Positions 55,769 to 64,000 of a stretch of DNA of 64,000 nucleotides are shown one piece after another; positions within the stretch are counted from its first letter, which is position 1, and each line of letters starts with the position of its first letter. The notes under the pieces are model-generated. The model saw only the letters and a program-made list of their open reading frames with translations, was not told where the DNA came from and searched no databases. Source of the DNA: Sphingomonas aliaeris. GTDB taxonomy: Bacteria; Pseudomonadota; Alphaproteobacteria; Sphingomonadales; Sphingomonadaceae. The DNA is taken from positions 622,501 through 686,500 of the forward strand of contig NZ_CP061035.1 in NCBI RefSeq assembly GCF_016743815.1, written 5' to 3'. The position numbers and the translations under genes are program-made.

Positions 55769-56022
55769 CTTCGGTCCTTCGGGATCCCTATCGCAGTCAT
55801 CGACTGTATTTTCGATTAATCGCCCTCCGCATCGGCGACGCTATCCTATAGCATCGTATTGTGCCGACGCACCTGTCGCTGCGCGCGTCGTCCGGCATGG
55901 CGGGATGCCGTCTTCCCCGGTGGTTACCAATCTGCCCGGCAATTGGGTCGCATCCTAAAGTAGGGCAAAAATCAGCGTCCGCGACCGACTTATGGAAAGG
56001 TCTGGCGTCATATCATCCTGCT

Positions 56023-56475
56023 CTAGCCGCCCGCGAGCGGCGTCAGTCCAGCCAGCTTCGCCCGCCACGCGTCGGGCAACGGCACCGGCCGCCGGTCGGC
56101 GCGGGCCACATAGACATGCGTGAACGCCGCCTCCGCCAGTGGTTCGTCCTCGCCCGGCCGGAACGCGGCAAGCTCGTACACCACGCTGGACGTGCCGATC
56201 CGGCCCAGCGCCAGCCCGATCTCCACCGGCTCCGGATACGCCACCGACCGGGCGTATCGGCAGCGCGTATCGACCACCAGTCCGATCGGGTCGCCATGCT
56301 CGATGTCCAGCAACCCGGCGGCGATCAGCCAGGCGTTCACCGCCGTGTCGAACCAGTGATAATATATGGCGTTGTTGACATGGCCGTACGCATCGTTGTC
56401 GCTCCAGCGCGTCGTGATCGCCTGCCATGCGACGTAATGGCCGCGCGGGCGCATGGGTGTCCTGGTCATCGTCAT
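56023..56475 (-). CDS. Acyl-CoA thioesterase (4HBT hotdog fold, YbgC-like)
   Basis: The 150-residue hotdog-fold protein has the catalytic-region motif RWSDNDAYGHVNNAIYYHWFD with the key Asp. It is of the YbgC/FcbC type and would hydrolyse acyl-CoA thioesters. VVDTRCRYARSVAYPEPVEIGLALG is a conserved strand region. Two early ATG codons exist (56475 and 56469). It is divergent from the alcohol dehydrogenase gene. Confidence 0.86.
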   Translation of the reverse strand: MTMTRTPMRPRGHYVAWQAITTRWSDNDAYGHVNNAIYYHWFDTAVNAWLIAAGLLDIEHGDPIGLVVDTRCRYARSVAYPEPVEIGLALGRIGTSSVVYELAAFRPGEDEPLAEAAFTHVYVARADRRPVPLPDAWRAKLAGLTPLAGG

Positions 56476-56567
56476 CCTGGGCTATCACGTTCTAACGACT
56501 TGCGTCCGACCGTCCCCGGCCACGCTTTGATCTTGCCCCACGGTGTCGAACAGGAAAAGGATATCCC

Positions 56568-57695
56568 ATGAAAATCGAAGCTGCGATCCTGCGCACCCGC
56601 GGTGCCCCCATGCCCTATGCAAACAGCATGCCGCTGCGGATCGAGACGATCGAACTCGATCCCCCGGGCAAGGGCGAAGTGCTGGTCCGCATCGCCGCGG
56701 CCGGCCTGTGTCATTCCGACCTGTCCGTCATCAATGGCGACCGGCCACGCCCGCTGCCGATGGCGCTTGGGCATGAAGCGGCCGGCGTGATCGAGGCGCT
56801 GGGCGAGGATGTCACCGATCTCGCGGTCGGCGATCACGTCGTCATGGTGTTCATGCCGAGCTGCGGCCACTGCCTGCCCTGCGCCGAAGGACGTCCTGCC
56901 TTGTGCGCACCGGGGGCGGTGGCGAACGGCGCGGGCACGTTGCTGGGCGACGGCGTGCGGCTGCACGATGCGGCGGGGACGGTGCATCATCACCTCGGCG
57001 TATCGGCCTTCGCGGCGCATGCCGTCGTCTCGCGCCGGTCGCTCGTCCGGGTCGACAAGGATCTGCCGCTGCACGAAGCCGCCTTGTTCGGATGCGCGGT
57101 GCTGACCGGCGTGGGCGCGGTGGTCAACACCGCCGACGTGAAGGCCGGGCAGACGGTCGCGGTGATCGGTCTGGGCGGCGTCGGCCTTGCATCCGTCCTT
57201 GGCGCGGTCGCGGCGGGCGCGGCGCAGGTCATCGCGGTCGACCTGTCCGACGATAAGCTTGCACTCGCCAGCGATATCGGTGCGACGGCCGTGGTCAAGG
57301 CGGGCGAGGATGCGGTCGCGACCGTGCGGGCGATGACCAATGGCGGATGCGACGTCGTGCTGGAAATGGCCGGATCGATCCGCGCGCTGGAAAGCGCGGT
57401 CGCGATGACGCGCCGGGGTGGCACCACCGTCACCGCCGGCCTGCCGCCGCCCGATGCTGCACTCGGCGTCAAAGTCGTCGCTCTGGTCGCGGAAGAACGG
57501 ACGCTGAAGGGCAGCTATATCGGTACGTGCGTGCCGACGCGCGATATCCCGCGCTATGTCGCCCTGTACCGTGCGGGGCGTTTGCCGGTCGATCGGCTGG
57601 TCAGCGGTTATCTGAAGCTGGAGGATATCAACGCCGGGTTCGACGCGTTGCATGCCGGCCATGCGGTGCGCCAGATCGTCCGCTTCGACGACTGA
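56568..57695 (+). CDS. Zinc-dependent alcohol dehydrogenase, class III-like MDR
   Basis: The 375-residue medium-chain dehydrogenase oxidises alcohols with NAD(P). Catalytic zinc ligands are Cys in GLCHSDLS and His-Glu in LGHEAAGVIE. The structural zinc loop is complete (CGHCLPCAEGRPALC), and the nucleotide fold has GLGGVGLASVLGAV. Length matches aryl or formaldehyde-type class III enzymes, though the substrate is not determined by sequence. A short spacer separates it from the thioesterase gene on the other strand. Confidence 0.9.
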   Translation: MKIEAAILRTRGAPMPYANSMPLRIETIELDPPGKGEVLVRIAAAGLCHSDLSVINGDRPRPLPMALGHEAAGVIEALGEDVTDLAVGDHVVMVFMPSCGHCLPCAEGRPALCAPGAVANGAGTLLGDGVRLHDAAGTVHHHLGVSAFAAHAVVSRRSLVRVDKDLPLHEAALFGCAVLTGVGAVVNTADVKAGQTVAVIGLGGVGLASVLGAVAAGAAQVIAVDLSDDKLALASDIGATAVVKAGEDAVATVRAMTNGGCDVVLEMAGSIRALESAVAMTRRGGTTVTAGLPPPDAALGVKVVALVAEERTLKGSYIGTCVPTRDIPRYVALYRAGRLPVDRLVSGYLKLEDINAGFDALHAGHAVRQIVRFDD

Positions 57696-57790
57696 TCAGC
57701 CGATGCGGCCTTGGTCGAGGGCACGGACATGACGGCTGAAACCGCCCTTCTGGATCTTGGCGACCAAATGTTCGAAACGCGGCCAGGATA

Positions 57791-58060
57791 TCACAGCGCG
57801 GGCGCCTGCGCCGTCCGCCTCAACTCCACGACCTCGAACTCATAGGACGTCCAGCCACGTTGTGCCGCCGCGTCCGCCGTCGCAGCCCGCTTCTTTCGCG
57901 CTTCGGCGAGCGTCTTGGTATGGCCCCAGAACACCTCCGTCCTGCCATTTTCCAGTATCGCAACGATCCGCCAATAGTGCGTGAAGTCGCTCGACGTGGG
58001 GCCGATCGTTTTCACATATCCGTCGGGCAACGTCGCGGTCAGGTAATGCTTCTTCGCCAT
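57791..58060 (-). CDS. Hypothetical protein
   Basis: An 89-residue soluble protein with mixed alpha/beta character (HYWRIVAILENGRTEVFWGHT, LAEARKKRAATADAAAQRGW, YEFEVVELRR). No signal, membrane segment or known domain is seen. It lies alone between the dehydrogenase and the DUF4403 gene. Confidence 0.55.
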   Translation of the reverse strand: MAKKHYLTATLPDGYVKTIGPTSSDFTHYWRIVAILENGRTEVFWGHTKTLAEARKKRAATADAAAQRGWTSYEFEVVELRRTAQAPAL

Positions 58061-58147
58061 CCGCCCTGATCGACGAACTGCGTCCGAAGCTCAAGCCGCG
58101 AGGCCGCCGTTCGCCGGGCGGATGCTATTACCACCTCTCCACGAACC

Positions 58148-58167
58148 GGCCGCCGTCGACGGCGGCC
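58148..58167. terminator. 20-base perfect palindrome, candidate terminator
   Basis: A perfect palindrome centred on TCGA, with arms GGCCGCCGTC and its complement, lies 29 bases past the stop of the DUF4403 gene on the minus strand. It can fold only as a tight hairpin and has no T run, so it may be a weak terminator or a protein site. Confidence 0.4.
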
Positions 58168-58196
58168 TGGGTTACGCCTTCATCCCCTGACCGCGG

Positions 58197-59681
58197 TCAG
58201 CGCGGACGATAGGTGATCGTCGCCTGCCCCTCCGCGCGGACGGGCATGAACAGGCCCTTGCCGGTCACCGCCAGCGTACCGTTCTCGACCTTCGTCACGT
58301 CGGCGGACAGCAGGAAGTCGCCCTCGCGCCGCTGTCCGATCGCCTTGCGGGCGGAGCGCAGCACCTTGTCGTAATCCGGCGCGAAATCGTGCGCGAGGCC
58401 CTGCGCGATGCTTTCGCGGATCGATACGTCCTTGAACAACGCGACCAGCAGGTTGGTGATCTGGCTGTCGGTATTGGTCGCCAGATCCAGGTCGCGCACC
58501 CGCACCAGTTGCGAATTCGGCACGTTATAGGGGATCGCGGTCAGCCAGACCTCGCCCTTGGTCGACAGCATCGAACTGCTCTTCGCCTTCGCCTCGGCCG
58601 CGATCCCGACCGCGAGGTGGCCGCCCGTCGTCGCATAGACCGTGACCTTGCCGAACTTTACATCGACCGGCCCGATCCCGGCGAGCGAAATGCCCTTCGC
58701 CGCGCGCTTCCTTAGCGCGCGTTCGACCACCGGTTCCAGCTGCGCATAATCCGCGAGCACGGGAATGAAGAAGTTCAGCCCGCGTTTCCCGATCGTCCGC
58801 GCCGGCGGGGGCAGGGGAGTCGCGACCGGATCGCTGGGCCGGTCGCCGACGAACGTCTCGGTCAACGCCTCGGCCGACAAGGTCAGTTCGATCCGGCGGC
58901 GCGCGATCCGGTAGCCGCCGAAACCCAATTGCTTCGGCGTGATGCGCATCCACGCCGGTGGCCGCTCGCGATTAAGCATGATCGACGTGAAACCCTGCGG
59001 CCACGCGCTGGCCAGCTTCTCGCGCAGCTTCAGTTTCGCCAGTTCGCGCGGCAAAGTGCGTTCCAGCCCGGCGATGACCGGTTTCAGGCGCGCATCCGCT
59101 TTCTGTACGAATTCGATCCTCTGGCCCAGGAACTCGATACCGGGCGGCGTGCGCCAGTCGTAATCGATCGAGACTTTCGCGGTCGGCGTCCAATTGCCCG
59201 CCACGGACAGCCGCGCGACGGCGCGAACCACGGCATCGCCCGTTGCGGTCTTCGACAGCACGCCGCCGACCTTCTGCGCCGCGATCGTCGCATGGACGGG
59301 GATCGTGATCGTCAACCGGTCCCCGCTGCCGCCCAGCACCAGCCTGCCGCGCGTGACCTGCCCGACCACGCGGCACCCGAGTTTCGGCACCAGCTTGACC
59401 TTCGCCAGCCCCAGATCGACGCGTTGCGCGGGAACGCAGGCATCGATCCGCTGGTCGATCTTCCACAATTGCCGCGGAAGCTCCGCCTCCAACGTGCGCT
59501 GAAGGTCGTCGAGCGATCCGGAAATCGGCACGACGATCGTAGATGTCTGCAAGGGGAAATCGGGTGCCGTATCCACCCTGATCGGCGCAGGAGAATCGAC
59601 CGACCGATTGCAGCCGGCAAGTGCCAAAGCCGTAAGCATCAGTAATCCGGCTGAATGTCTCACGCACTTCGCTTTCGGCAC
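58197..59681 (-). CDS. DUF4403 family lipoprotein
   Basis: The 494-residue protein has a lipobox (LMLTALALAGC) and a long beta-rich repeat-like region. DUF4403 has no known function, but its architecture of tandem BPI/TULIP-like halves suggests lipid binding at the cell envelope. A GTG at 59681 with GGAG 7 bases upstream is the best start; the longer reading from 59798 crosses the terminator of the efflux operon. The next GTG (59663) also gives a lipoprotein signal. Confidence 0.8.
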   Translation of the reverse strand: MPKAKCVRHSAGLLMLTALALAGCNRSVDSPAPIRVDTAPDFPLQTSTIVVPISGSLDDLQRTLEAELPRQLWKIDQRIDACVPAQRVDLGLAKVKLVPKLGCRVVGQVTRGRLVLGGSGDRLTITIPVHATIAAQKVGGVLSKTATGDAVVRAVARLSVAGNWTPTAKVSIDYDWRTPPGIEFLGQRIEFVQKADARLKPVIAGLERTLPRELAKLKLREKLASAWPQGFTSIMLNRERPPAWMRITPKQLGFGGYRIARRRIELTLSAEALTETFVGDRPSDPVATPLPPPARTIGKRGLNFFIPVLADYAQLEPVVERALRKRAAKGISLAGIGPVDVKFGKVTVYATTGGHLAVGIAAEAKAKSSSMLSTKGEVWLTAIPYNVPNSQLVRVRDLDLATNTDSQITNLLVALFKDVSIRESIAQGLAHDFAPDYDKVLRSARKAIGQRREGDFLLSADVTKVENGTLAVTGKGLFMPVRAEGQATITYRPR

Positions 59682-59735
59682 GCATCGTCTCCGACCGATC
59701 AATCGCGTCACTATGCCATGTACCGGAAAAAGATG

Positions 59736-59768
59736 AACCCGCCGGTCCAGGGGGGAGACCGGCGGGTT
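59736..59768 (-). terminator. Strong intrinsic terminator of the efflux operon
   Basis: A perfect 12-base-pair stem (AACCCGCCGGTC at 59736-59747 and its complement at 59757-59768) encloses a 9-base loop. On the minus strand it is followed by CATCTTTTTC. It lies 120 bases after the stop of the outer membrane factor gene. Confidence 0.85.
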
Positions 59769-59888
59769 CGAACTGGCGGGCCGCAGAGCGGGGGGCAAAT
59801 ACTGCGGCCTCGTTGTAATAAACCGTCCTTCGCGATGAAGGTTCCCGACATTCGGAATGATGTGCCGTCGAGACCGAATATCGACCGC

Positions 59889-61289
59889 CTAGCTTTGCCA
59901 ACCACCGCCCAGCGCACGAAACACATCGACTTGCCGGTCGATCAGCAGCGCGTCCGATGCGGCAAGGTTCGCCTGCGCGGTCGTCAACGCCGCTTGCGCG
60001 GTCAGCAGCGACAGGAAATCGGTGCGCCCGAACCGGTAGAGACGCCCCGCCTGATCCGCTGCCTGCGCCGCACTCTGCTGTGCCCGGCGCAACGCCGCGT
60101 TACGGTCGCCTTCGCGCGCATAAGCCGCCAGCGCCGTCTCCGTCTGGCGCAGTGCCTCCAGCGTGGTCGAATCGAATTGCGCCAGCGCCGCATCCGCCGC
60201 CGCCCCGGCCTGCGCGATCTGCGCGCGCACGACCGGCCGGTTGGGGAAGCTCCAACTGATCAGCGGTCCGAGCCCGAAACTGAACGAACTCCCGGATCCC
60301 AGCGAGGAAAGCGGCCCGGTCAAACCCGCCGATCCGCCCAGGCTCACCTGCGGATACAGGTTCGCGGTCGCCACGCCGATCCGCGCCGTCGCCGCGGCAA
60401 GCGAGCGTTCGGCGGCGCGGATATCGGGCCGCCGCCGCAACAATGCCGCACCGTCGCCGATCGGCAGCGGGCGCTGCATCGCCGGCGGCCGGGCACAACT
60501 TTCGACGTCCCGTGGATAGTCGGCGGGCGGCCGTCCCATCAACGTCGCCAGCCGGTACAAGGCGGCGGTGCGCGTCGCGATCTGCGCCGGGATCAGCGCC
60601 TCGCTCTGGTCGACGGCGGTGCGCGCGCGCGTGACGTCGAACGCGGTGCCGCGACCGCCGCGTTGTAGGCGCTGCGTGACGTTCAACGTCTGGCGTTGCA
60701 GCGTCAGGATGCGGGTATTCGCGGCAAGCACCATGTTCGCGGTGCAGGCGGCGGCGTAACTGCGCGCGGTTTCCGCCGCCACCGTCACGCGGACGTCGTC
60801 CCGCGCGGCGGCGACCGCCTCGGCATCGCCCTGCGCCGCCTCGATCGCCCGCGCGATCCGTCCCGACAGGTCCAGCGGATAGGCAAGCGCGATTCCGATA
60901 TCGTAGCCGACCTGGCCGGGCAGCGCCGTCCCCGTGCCCGATGGCCGCGACAGGCTGGCGCCGCCGCTAGCCGTCGTGGACAAGGTCCGCCCGGCGGCGA
61001 CTTCCGCCACGACCGCATCCGCGCGGCGCAGATTGGCGTCCGCCACGCGCAGATCGGCATTGGCCGACAGCGCCTCCGCAACGAACCCGTCCAGCCGCGC
61101 ATCGCCGTACAACTGCCACCAGCGATCGGGCAGCGGAATGTCGGCAAAGACTTTTTCGCGCCCGCTGACGAATGGCGCATTGGCCGACGGCCGATTGACC
61201 ACCGCGCCCGGCGGCACGGAAAAATCAGGGCCCGCCGTCGTACATCCGGCGAGCAGCAAGGCGGCCAGTGCGACGATCCTCGTACGCAT
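59889..61289 (-). CDS. NodT-family outer-membrane efflux lipoprotein
   Basis: The 466-residue TolC-like channel ends the efflux operon. Its signal ends in a lipobox (RIVALAALLLAGCTT). Two outer-membrane-factor repeats are seen, with RIGVATANLYPQVSLGGSAG and YRFGRTDFLSLLTAQAALTTAQANL. It would form the exit duct for a tripartite pump with the HlyD-like and FUSC proteins. The start is ATG 61289 (or GTG 61292), overlapping the HlyD stop. It is followed by the terminator at 59736. Confidence 0.9.
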   Translation of the reverse strand: MRTRIVALAALLLAGCTTAGPDFSVPPGAVVNRPSANAPFVSGREKVFADIPLPDRWWQLYGDARLDGFVAEALSANADLRVADANLRRADAVVAEVAAGRTLSTTASGGASLSRPSGTGTALPGQVGYDIGIALAYPLDLSGRIARAIEAAQGDAEAVAAARDDVRVTVAAETARSYAAACTANMVLAANTRILTLQRQTLNVTQRLQRGGRGTAFDVTRARTAVDQSEALIPAQIATRTAALYRLATLMGRPPADYPRDVESCARPPAMQRPLPIGDGAALLRRRPDIRAAERSLAAATARIGVATANLYPQVSLGGSAGLTGPLSSLGSGSSFSFGLGPLISWSFPNRPVVRAQIAQAGAAADAALAQFDSTTLEALRQTETALAAYAREGDRNAALRRAQQSAAQAADQAGRLYRFGRTDFLSLLTAQAALTTAQANLAASDALLIDRQVDVFRALGGGWQS

Positions 61290-62164
61290 CACCGCTGCAC
61301 CTGGGGCTGGATCGTCACCGTCGCGGTCCGCCCGACGATCAGCGCGACCCCCTTCGGCACCTGCGTCAGTTTGATGCGCACCGGAATGCGCTGCGCCAGC
61401 CGTACCCAGTTGAAGGTCGGATTGACGTTGGGCAACAGGTTGGACGTCGTGGTCCGCTCGCTGTCGTTGATCCCGGCGGAAATGCTGTCGACGCGCCCCG
61501 CCAGCGCGCGTGGCTCGCCCATCAGGTGAACCGTCACCGGCGCCCCGACATGAATTCCGCCAAGCTTCGTTTCCTCGAAATAGCCCTCCACCCGGATCGA
61601 ATCCGCATCGACCAGCGCCATCGCCTGCGCGCCCGCCGCGATGAAGTCGCCGGGGTGAAGATCCAGGTTGGTGACGGTCCCGCGTACGGGCGACCGCACC
61701 GTCGTCCGCTCCAGGTTCAGCGCCGCCGTGCCCCGGCTGCTCACCGCCTGCGCGAGTGCCGCGCTCTCGGTCGCGACGCGCGCGACATTCTGTTCGTGCG
61801 TTTCCTTCGCGACCAGATCGCCCAGCACCAGATCGCGCTGCGATTCACGCCGCGCCTGCAACAATGTGGCACGCGCGCTGGCGATCGCGGCATCGGCCTG
61901 CGCCAGCGTCAACTGGTATCGCGGCTTGTCCACCACGAACAAAATGTCGCCGGGCTTCACCACCTGATTGTCGCGCACCAGCACCTGCGTGACGAGGCCG
62001 GGCACGTCGGGCGTGATGCGCACGACGTCCGCGCGGATATGGCCGTCGCGCGTCCACGGATCGACTTCATACCGTCGCCACAACCAGATCGCGACCAGTA
62101 TGGCGAGCAGCACGATCACCGCAGTGGCGAGGTAGCGGGCAAGGGGTTTCAACGTGGCGGTCAT
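61289..62164 (-). CDS. HlyD family periplasmic adaptor (membrane fusion) protein
   Basis: The 291-residue protein has one N-terminal membrane helix (LATAVIVLLAILVAIWLW), a lipoyl-like half (ADVVRITPDVPGLVTQVLV, NQVVKPGDILFVVD), a helical hairpin, and ERTTVRSPVRGTVTNL. It matches AaeA/EmrA-type adaptors. It would bridge the FUSC pump and the NodT channel. It overlaps both the DUF1656 gene and the channel gene. Confidence 0.9.
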   Translation of the reverse strand: MTATLKPLARYLATAVIVLLAILVAIWLWRRYEVDPWTRDGHIRADVVRITPDVPGLVTQVLVRDNQVVKPGDILFVVDKPRYQLTLAQADAAIASARATLLQARRESQRDLVLGDLVAKETHEQNVARVATESAALAQAVSSRGTAALNLERTTVRSPVRGTVTNLDLHPGDFIAAGAQAMALVDADSIRVEGYFEETKLGGIHVGAPVTVHLMGEPRALAGRVDSISAGINDSERTTTSNLLPNVNPTFNWVRLAQRIPVRIKLTQVPKGVALIVGRTATVTIQPQVQR

Positions 62165-62367
62165 GCGGCGGGTCCGGTGAGCCAGGACAGAAGTCCCAGG
62201 ATGATGAAGAACAAGGCGAGGTCGACGAGCGGGCGATAGGCGATGAACCGGTACGCCCCGACGATGGAGAGCAGGCGCGTGACCAGCCCGGTCAGGATCA
62301 CCGCAAGAATGGCGATAATCAGGATGCTCGGCAGGAACACGCCGCCGATCGCAATCTCGCCGGTCAT
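62161..62367 (-). CDS. DUF1656 small membrane protein
   Basis: The 68-residue protein has two membrane helices and the DUF1656 start EIAIGGVFLPSILII. It is the usual small partner (AaeX-like) between FUSC and HlyD genes. Its start and stop overlap both neighbours by 4 bases. Confidence 0.88.
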   Translation of the reverse strand: MTGEIAIGGVFLPSILIIAILAVILTGLVTRLLSIVGAYRFIAYRPLVDLALFFIILGLLSWLTGPAA

Positions 62368-64000
62368 GCCGCCGCTCCATAGGCCGGCGCGGTCGGGAAC
62401 AGGTTGCGGCGGAGCGAGGTGAGCGCGAGCACGCCGGCGCGGCGGTGGTCCGCGCCGTCATCCTTCGCCACCTGCGTCAGCGCATGGTCCAGATCGCGGA
62501 GCAATTCGGGTTCGGGCGGGGCGGGCCGGTCGGGTCGGAGGCGACGATAATGCGTCCCCACGCCGTGCAGCACGGGCTGAATCGTCGCCGCGTCGTCGGC
62601 ATATCCGTCGATCCGCAATTGCCGCAACTCGCCCACCGAAACACCCACGCGCAGGTCGGTCAGCGCATCCAGCAGCGGCCGGCCCGGATCCGCACCGCTC
62701 AGCGCCAGCCTCGGCGCGAGCAGCCCGATCCGGTCGAGCATCCGCGCGACCCAGCCGGGCGCATCGGGCGGGCCCGGCGCCACGCTGCGCTGCGCCAGTT
62801 CGCGCCACCCCGCACGGATCAGCCGGCGCGCGGCGGTGTCCGCGCCGATCGTCTGGAACAGGCTGACCGTGACCACCGCGAACAACGTGCCGATCAACTG
62901 CGCGACGGCCCCGTTGAGAAACGCGTCGAAACTCGCCGCGTAACTCGCGTTCAGCCCGACCGTGTTGAGGAATCCCAGCAACGCGCCCAGCGTGATCAGC
63001 ATCGTCTTCGGATTGGCCAGGAACGTGCCGCCGATCAGCATCGCCGGCGCCAGCACCGCCGCCAGCGTGACGAAATCCGTCACGCCCGGCAGGATGGCGA
63101 AGGCATAGACCGCCGCCACGACGAGGCCCAGGATCGATCCGTAGAAGAACGTCCGGATCGCGGGGGGCCGGATCGTCGCTATTGCCGAACAAGGCGCAGC
63201 ACACGCCCGCGATCAGCACCGCGCCACCGCCATCTGCCCAGCCGGTTCCGATCCAGAATGCGCAGCCGAGCAGGATCGTCGCCACCGTGCCCGCCGCCGC
63301 ACGCAGCGCGATACCGCGGTCGCGGTGCAACGGCCGGCGCGCGCTCCGGGCGAGCAGGGCGGCCACGCTCGGCGTGACCGGCGCGGGGCCGGGCGCACGC
63401 ATTTGATCGCGCAGATTGCGCACGTTGCGGTGCGCGGCGATCAGTTCGGCAAGTCGCGCGAGCAGGCTCAGGCGCAGCGCATCGCGCCACAGCAACGGCT
63501 CGGTTGCGGGCGGCTCCAGCGCCCGCGCGCGTGCGATCAACGCATCCGCCATCTCGTCGCGCACCGGATTGGGCGGCGGATCGCGCAGCCATTCGCGCAC
63601 CTCCTCGATCAGCGCCAGCGCCTCGGGGCGGGGGGCGTCGGACCCGCGCAGCAATTCGCTCACCCGGTCGTCCACCGCGCTCGCCAGCGGCAGCAGCATC
63701 GACATTTCCGCCTGCAGCGCGCGCAACGTCCGCACGCGCGGCGCAAGGCGCGCGGTGTCGAACGGCAGGTGGATCGACAATTGGTGCAGCTCGTTGATAT
63801 CGAGCGCGAGCCGTCGCCGGTCGGCATCCAGCGTCGCGCCCTTCTCCCCGCCCAGTGAATCCCGCGACCAGCGTTCGGCATCCTTCAGGATCGCGTCGAT
63901 CCGCGCGAGCAACGTCGCGGTCACCGTCTGCGGAAAGACGAAACCGTGGATCAGGCTGCCGCACAGGATCCCGATCGTGATTTCCTGCACGCGCAGGATC
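62364..64000 (-). CDS. FUSC-family aromatic acid/fusaric acid efflux pump (partial, frameshifted)
   Basis: This inner-membrane pump of the FUSC/AaeB family is the engine of the operon. Its 5' end lies beyond the window. The upstream part reads from SLIHGFVFPQTVTATLLARI to CCALFGNSDDPAP, and the downstream part from AAVYAFAILPGVTDF to the stop. The frame breaks at the G6 run 63162-63167 (C6 on the coding strand). Removing one base gives PAPAIRTFFYGSILGLVVAAVYAF and joins the second membrane block. The family exports aromatic carboxylic acids such as fusaric acid or p-hydroxybenzoate; the cargo here is unknown. Confidence 0.82.

Noticed and set aside
59761..59775. GGTTCGAA-like piece suggesting a tRNA T-loop
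   Set aside because: It is part of the terminator hairpin arm; no cloverleaf or acceptor stem surrounds it.

Overview
The window looks like chromosomal DNA of a GC-rich alphaproteobacterium, most likely a Sphingomonas-type sphingomonad. The evidence is the high GC coding style, many 4-base ATGA/GTGA gene overlaps, TonB-dependent receptors paired with PepSY proteins, an NDUFA4-like respiratory subunit gene, a TorF-type porin, and two promoters that match the alphaproteobacterial EcfG general-stress consensus (GGAAC-N16-CGTT). I saw no tRNA, rRNA, CRISPR array, insertion sequence or phage gene. Assignments rest on reading motifs, not on database searches.

Layout. 1-7.3 kb is a nutrient region: an amino-sugar operon (NagB-II-like deaminase, NagA, BadF-type kinase), then a D-glutamate module (DgcN, DgcA) and a dicarboxylate/amino-acid symporter. 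7.3-10.4 kb holds an L,D-transpeptidase and a serine beta-lactamase-like enzyme, so the first 10 kb has a cell-wall theme. 10.4-18.6 kb is stress and signalling: a ferritin-like DUF892 protein and an SDR, each behind its own EcfG-type promoter, DUF2243, an aldo/keto reductase, a LOV hybrid histidine kinase and an HPP membrane protein. 18.6-26.1 kb has an S9 peptidase, a metal/siderophore uptake operon (DUF2946, TonB receptor, PepSY reductase-like protein) and a porin. 26.1-37.7 kb has a class C-type serine hydrolase, AlkB, a 24-residue ORF with a near-perfect ribosome binding site and its own terminator, an arylesterase, DUF485-ActP, a GPH transporter, and an ABC ATPase next to a permease fused to an M1 peptidase.

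37.8-51.9 kb is the most distinctive part, a divergent catabolic locus. Leftward lie a carboxylesterase, a LysR regulator, a sodium/solute symporter with an extra periplasmic domain, and a CitE-like lyase. Rightward lie a TonB receptor, a ribokinase-type kinase, a sugar-hydrolase-like/SUMF1 fusion, a GH127 glycosidase and a class III CoA-transferase. Together these could import a glycosylated or esterified compound, remove a furanose, phosphorylate a sugar, and activate and cleave an organic acid as its CoA ester. The substrate is unknown. 52-58 kb holds housekeeping and unknown genes. 58-64 kb ends with a DUF4403 lipoprotein and a fusaric-acid-type efflux operon (FUSC, DUF1656, HlyD, NodT-like outer membrane factor) whose first gene runs off the window.

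Five genes (dgcN, the beta-lactamase, HPP, the SUMF1 fusion, FUSC) are each broken by a single-base change in a G or C run. Restoring one base repairs every one and rejoins the family motifs. This pattern suggests homopolymer errors in the assembly rather than five real pseudogenes, so these genes are listed as frameshifted CDS.
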